Source: Treponema sp.
Lineage (GTDB): Bacteria; Spirochaetota; Spirochaetia; Treponematales; Breznakiellaceae
Direction of reading: 5' to 3'
Assembly: GCA_031263435.1 (NCBI GenBank)
Contig: JAISFT010000238.1
Location: forward strand, 1-8,730
DNA: 8,730 nucleotides
This document shows, piece by piece, positions 5,420-8,730 of the stretch (position 1 is its first letter; each line of letters opens with the position of its first letter). Both the position numbers and the translations under genes were made by a program. Below the pieces are notes generated by a model. It searched no databases. It was not told the DNA's origin and saw only the letters and a program-made list of their open reading frames with translations.

Positions 5420-7456
5420 CTACTTCAGACGCTCCGCCGCTTTTTCGTACTCAAAAAGCAGAATATCTTTTTCAACGGCGTCAAGCAGTTCCCGGGCAGC
5501 CTTGTCCAGGGGCAGATCGTTTAACCGCTTTAGTTCCTGGTTTACCGCAGGGTAATCGTTGTTGATAAGGGCGTTTTTTAGAACATCAAACTTTGGCGTA
5601 TAATGGAATTCCCCCGGATTAACTGCAACTGTGGGTTGTTCCGCCGCCAATCTACCGGTTATCTGCTCTATCAGCTCCTGCAGGCTGGTAATCAGCGGCC
5701 CTGTCCTGTCTTCCAGGTGGGAAAGATTCTGCTTTCTCCCCGCATCTTCAAGTTCGGCGGCCAGGTTCCCCAGCTCCGAGGCGCCGATGCTGCGGGCAGC
5801 CCCTTTAAGGGCATGGACCAGGGTTGTATAACGCTGATAATCCCGGGTTTCCAGCGCTTCCTGTATCCGGGGAATGTTTTCCCGCATTTCCGTACAGAAT
5901 ATCGCCAGAATTACCTGGTACCCCTTTACCGTTCCGCCGGTATTGATCTGCCCTCTCCGGGTATCGACGCCGGGAATGTTGAAAGCCCTGGCGGATGCTT
6001 CTCCGGAATGGCCGGCGGGCGGCAGCTTTTTTGTCTGCTTTTCCGGGGGTATCCATTTTTCAAGGATCTGATTCAATTTGCGTATCTCAATCGGCTTGGA
6101 CAGGTAATCGTCAATGCCGTTGGCCAGGAACATATTCATCTCGCCGGATATGACATTTGCGGTAAGGGCGACAATGGGTATCTTCTTTGCATAGGCGGAA
6201 TCCAGACTCCTGATGATTCGGGATGCCTCTACACCGTCCATGTCGGGCATCATGTGGTCCATGAAGATCAGATCGTAATGGGGCGTTCCTGCCCGGATCA
6301 GATTAATGGCCTCCGGCCCGCTCCTGACCCCGTCCATGGCGAGACCATAGGGACGGGCCAGGCCCCTTACCACATCCAGATTCATGGCCACATCATCTAC
6401 CACCAGGACCCGGGCTCCTCCCATGTACTTGCGGATCATCTTTCTGCGGCCGCCCTGCGCGCCGGAAAGCTTGAAGCGCTTCAGATTTTCTACCGTTTCT
6501 TTGCCGTTGGGGGTCCTGTCCACAATCTGCTGCTTTATGACAACCATAAAGGCGGTCCCCTTGCCGTACTCGCTTTCCACAGAGATGGTTCCGTCCATAA
6601 GTTCTATCAGATTCTTGGTGATGGAAAGCCCCAGGCCGGTTCCCTCGATATTCCGGTTTGTCCGGGTATTAAACTGGGAGTAGGGAGAAAAAAGTTTATC
6701 CTGATCTTCCTTCTTTATTCCCTGCCCGGTATCCCTTACCACAAAAGTCAGGACCGCGGTAGTTTCGCCTTCCGCTTTCCAGGAGATCTGCAGAATTACC
6801 TTTCCTTCCTGGGTGTATTTGATCGCGTTGGACAGGATGTTGTTCAGTATTTGTTTAACCCGCAGCTCGTCTCCCCGCAGTTTTACCGGCAGGCTTTCGT
6901 CAATTTCAAGTTCCAGGCTGATGGGCTTTTTCCCGATACGGATCATGTTCATCTGGAGAATGTCGTGGATCATGCTGGGAACCATATAATCCACCGGCAT
7001 CAATTCCATGCTTGCCGACTCGATTTTTGAAAAATCAAGAATATTGTTGATAAGGCCCATCAGCACGGTGCCGGAGGAGTAGATCTTCTCCATGTCCTCC
7101 TTGATGCTCCTGGGCAGCCGGCGCTGCAAAAGAATTTCCGCAAAACCGATAATGGCATTCAGGGGGGTGCGGATCTCATGGCTCATAAAGGCAAGAAAAA
7201 ATGACTTGGCCCGGTTGGCGGCCTCCGCTTCCTCCTTGTGCCGGGTTATCTCTTTTACCTTTTCCTCCTCCAGCGCCATAAGCATATTTTCTTTGGTAAG
7301 GATATACGCCTTTGACCGGTTCATTGACATGATGGCAGCTTCGTAACGCCGGATTAGAGTACGGTTTTCCCTATCGAGTCTTCGATTCTCCTCCTGAAGA
7401 TAACCGATTCTTGTTTCAAGAAGCCGTATGCCGTCATCGTCCACTTTTGGTTCCAT
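5420..7456 (-). CDS. Soluble hybrid histidine kinase (HisKA-HATPase-REC-HPt)
   Basis: This 678-residue phosphorelay kinase begins with a coiled coil (about 12-80) and has no transmembrane segment and no PAS, GAF or other recognised sensor domain. HisKA follows with the phospho-accepting H93 in FMSHEIRTPLN. The ATPase domain has the N box (NNILSNAIKY, 205-214), RDTGQGI (241-247) and EGTGLGLSI (271-279). The receiver domain (about 348-468) has acidic D354/D355, phospho-acceptor D400 in FMDHMMPDMDG, T432 and K454. The HPt domain has H548 in HALKGAARSIGA. A helical tail (about 615-678) ends the protein. All phosphotransfer residues are intact; a downstream response regulator is not in the window. 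The start at 7456 is supported by AGGAGAG (7463-7469), which overlaps the stop codon of the FIST gene, leaving 11 bases between the genes. The FIST protein is therefore the likely sensor partner (inference). Confidence 0.94.
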   Translation of the reverse strand: MEPKVDDDGIRLLETRIGYLQEENRRLDRENRTLIRRYEAAIMSMNRSKAYILTKENMLMALEEEKVKEITRHKEEAEAANRAKSFFLAFMSHEIRTPLNAIIGFAEILLQRRLPRSIKEDMEKIYSSGTVLMGLINNILDFSKIESASMELMPVDYMVPSMIHDILQMNMIRIGKKPISLELEIDESLPVKLRGDELRVKQILNNILSNAIKYTQEGKVILQISWKAEGETTAVLTFVVRDTGQGIKKEDQDKLFSPYSQFNTRTNRNIEGTGLGLSITKNLIELMDGTISVESEYGKGTAFMVVIKQQIVDRTPNGKETVENLKRFKLSGAQGGRRKMIRKYMGGARVLVVDDVAMNLDVVRGLARPYGLAMDGVRSGPEAINLIRAGTPHYDLIFMDHMMPDMDGVEASRIIRSLDSAYAKKIPIVALTANVISGEMNMFLANGIDDYLSKPIEIRKLNQILEKWIPPEKQTKKLPPAGHSGEASARAFNIPGVDTRRGQINTGGTVKGYQVILAIFCTEMRENIPRIQEALETRDYQRYTTLVHALKGAARSIGASELGNLAAELEDAGRKQNLSHLEDRTGPLITSLQELIEQITGRLAAEQPTVAVNPGEFHYTPKFDVLKNALINNDYPAVNQELKRLNDLPLDKAARELLDAVEKDILLFEYEKAAERLK

Positions 7457-7467
7457 GGCCAGCTCTC

Positions 7468-8628
7468 CTAGAAAACACAGCCGATAATTGTAAATTGGTG
7501 AAACGCATTGATGAGCTTGTCCTGCCCCTTCACCGGTATAGGACAAAGTTCCCCGCCGGAAGAGAAAAATACAAAGGGTGTGGACCAGTCCCTGAACTGC
7601 TTCAAAACAAGATTAACCTCTTCCAGTGAATCCTGAAGGGTAATAATCCTGCTGAAACACGATATCAGGAAAAGGACCGATGGTTCCGGCACCTTTTTTA
7701 TTTGTTCGATAATATGCTGGGTACTGGCCAGCACAAGGTTTCCGCTGATGGTTCCGATGTTTACCAATCCTCCCGGGGGAATATCCTGCCCGGAAACCAG
7801 GGAACCGTCCGGATCAACCCTGGATATGGTAAATACCCGGGGCGGAGTTCCATCTTCGTAGTCTACCACGATGGGAAAGGCGTAGAGTACTTCTACGCCC
7901 CCTTTGTTAATAACCCCCAGCCGTTCCAGGAATTCTACCGCGGGATTACCGTTTATCGTAAGAATCCGGTTCTGTTTTGCTTCGGTAATGGTAAATTTCT
8001 GGCTGAACCGCGGCTCGCCGGGAAGGGTATAGGCAAAAAACCGGGGCTGCACATTCCCCCTGAGCAGAACCATAACAAGTCTGTCCGAATAGGCATTGCC
8101 ATTATAAATGGTTACCGGGTTCCGCAGGGATGTGGTAATATCAATAGCGGTCGATCCGAATATGGGAACGCCCCCGGAGATCCGGTCCAGAATGCTTACC
8201 GAAACATTCCCCGGCATTCCGGTAAGCATGGGCGGGAACGCCAGTATAAGGGAGGGCTTAAAAGCGCCCCGCATGGTAAGATCGCCGTAAAGGTTTTCCA
8301 GAGGTTCGGCGTCTTCTGTTGCCAGCGGTTCGGAAACGCCGGCATGGAATTCCACATCATCACTGGTAAGTATCATAAGGGAAAGCATGAGTTCTTCCCC
8401 CGCATTCGGTACTGCAAGTATTTGGGTGGAACAGCCAAGCACCGTAAAAGGCAGACGGGTGCAAAGTTCACGGGCCAGTCCCGATTCAATAAATTCATAG
8501 TTGCAAAAAATCAAACCTATGGTGTTATGCAAAAGGGGACCCTTGCTGTTTATCTGGGTATTCAATTCACCTATTGCGTAATCCAAATCAGTGGTTTCGA
8601 TGGTATGCACAACAATTGATTTAATCAT
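7468..8628 (-). CDS. Stand-alone FIST domain sensory protein
   Basis: The 386-residue protein consists of a FIST N region (about 33-190, with NTIGLIFCNYEF, VLGCSTQ and PIFGSTAID) and a FIST_C region (about 220-365, with NPAVEFLERLG, VLYAFPIVVDYEDG, VDPDGSLVSGQDIPPGG, CFSRIITL and SSGGELCPI). FIST domains are predicted ligand-binding sensory modules found with kinases, chemoreceptors and cyclic-nucleotide enzymes; small molecules such as amino acids have been suggested as ligands. There is no signal peptide or membrane helix, so it senses in the cytoplasm. The ATG at 8628 has a strong AGGAGA site (8634-8639) five bases upstream. It is first in an operon with the hybrid kinase, which lacks its own sensor, so a two-protein sensor-kinase unit is inferred. 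Its promoter region contains a 19-G homopolymer. Confidence 0.9.
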   Translation of the reverse strand: MIKSIVVHTIETTDLDYAIGELNTQINSKGPLLHNTIGLIFCNYEFIESGLARELCTRLPFTVLGCSTQILAVPNAGEELMLSLMILTSDDVEFHAGVSEPLATEDAEPLENLYGDLTMRGAFKPSLILAFPPMLTGMPGNVSVSILDRISGGVPIFGSTAIDITTSLRNPVTIYNGNAYSDRLVMVLLRGNVQPRFFAYTLPGEPRFSQKFTITEAKQNRILTINGNPAVEFLERLGVINKGGVEVLYAFPIVVDYEDGTPPRVFTISRVDPDGSLVSGQDIPPGGLVNIGTISGNLVLASTQHIIEQIKKVPEPSVLFLISCFSRIITLQDSLEEVNLVLKQFRDWSTPFVFFSSGGELCPIPVKGQDKLINAFHQFTIIGCVF

Positions 8629-8672
8629 AATTATCTCCTGGAATTTTTACCGCGGCGCTGCAATATTCGCCG

Positions 8673-8678
8673 ATTTTA
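8673..8678 (-). promoter_or_regulatory. Candidate -10 of the FIST-kinase operon
   Basis: The minus strand reads TAAAAT, a five-of-six -10 match, giving a start near 8666 and a leader of about 37 bases before the FIST ATG. Any -35 would fall inside or beyond the C19 tract (minus-strand reading), so tract length would set its distance from the AT-rich element behind it. No recognisable -35 exists. Confidence 0.35.
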
Positions 8679-8680
8679 CC

Positions 8681-8715
8681 GGGGGGGGGGGGGGGGGGGT
8701 TTTTTTTTTAAAAAA
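8681..8715. repeat. Homopolymer block G19-T10-A6 upstream of the FIST-kinase operon
   Basis: Nineteen G (8681-8699), ten T (8700-8709) and six A (8710-8715) follow one another, 52 bases upstream of the FIST start. On the coding strand this reads T6, A10, C19 and then the candidate -10. Runs this long are slippage-prone. The block is only 15 bases from the window edge, so it may also be a contig-end or sequencing artefact. Confidence 0.85.
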
Positions 8716-8730
8716 TCACGAAACGTTGGT

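Noticed and set aside
5603..7030. A 475-codon open frame on the plus strand opposite the hybrid kinase
   Set aside because: The minus strand encodes a kinase with every catalytic motif intact. The antisense frame is the expected by-product of G/C-rich third positions and shows no recognisable domain or ribosome site.
7702..8619. A 305-codon open frame on the plus strand opposite the FIST gene
   Set aside because: The FIST reading has clear family motifs, a strong ribosome site and operon spacing; the antisense translation is low in complexity and unlike any family.

Overview
The window is dense, GC-rich bacterial chromosome with no sign of phage, transposon, CRISPR or plasmid functions. The gene mix (a FliL-like membrane protein, a soluble hybrid kinase paired with a FIST protein, a bacteriohemerythrin, a selenium-metabolism pair) best fits a motile, anaerobic or microaerobic organism. 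My impression is a Treponema-like spirochete such as those of insect guts. This rests on protein flavour only and is of low to moderate confidence; some Clostridia would be the main alternative.

Layout. Bases 2-301 (+) are the tail of an unidentified gene. On the minus strand from about 3225 down to 331 lie two blocks: mscS (3180-2170) overlapped by a FliL-like gene (2177-1521), then DUF3343 (1421-1164) overlapped by yqeC (1176-331). The second block has a good sigma-70-like promoter at 1458-1486, with a perfect palindrome in its spacer. Divergent from mscS on the plus strand are a small cupin (3251-3595), an M24-family metallopeptidase (3677-4795), tRNA-Leu(CAA) (4870-4952) and a bacteriohemerythrin (4982-5392). 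On the minus strand at the right end is a two-gene signalling operon, FIST protein (8628-7468) followed by a hybrid histidine kinase (7456-5420), convergent with the hemerythrin gene. No gap between genes exceeds about 110 bases.

How the genes work together. DUF3343 and YqeC belong to families that co-occur with selenium-dependent molybdenum hydroxylase maturation; they are translationally coupled here. MscS and the FliL-like protein are also coupled, which links an osmotic safety valve with a flagellar-type membrane protein. The kinase has HisKA, HATPase, receiver and HPt domains but no sensor domain and no membrane segment, so the FIST protein translated just before it is the obvious candidate sensor.

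The most unusual sequence is at the right edge: 19 G, 10 T and 6 A in succession (8681-8715), just upstream of the predicted -10 of the FIST-kinase operon. It could be a phase-variation switch, or an assembly or contig-end artefact. No clearly new enzyme system is visible; the main leads are this switch candidate, the sensor-kinase pair, and the two small coupled operons.
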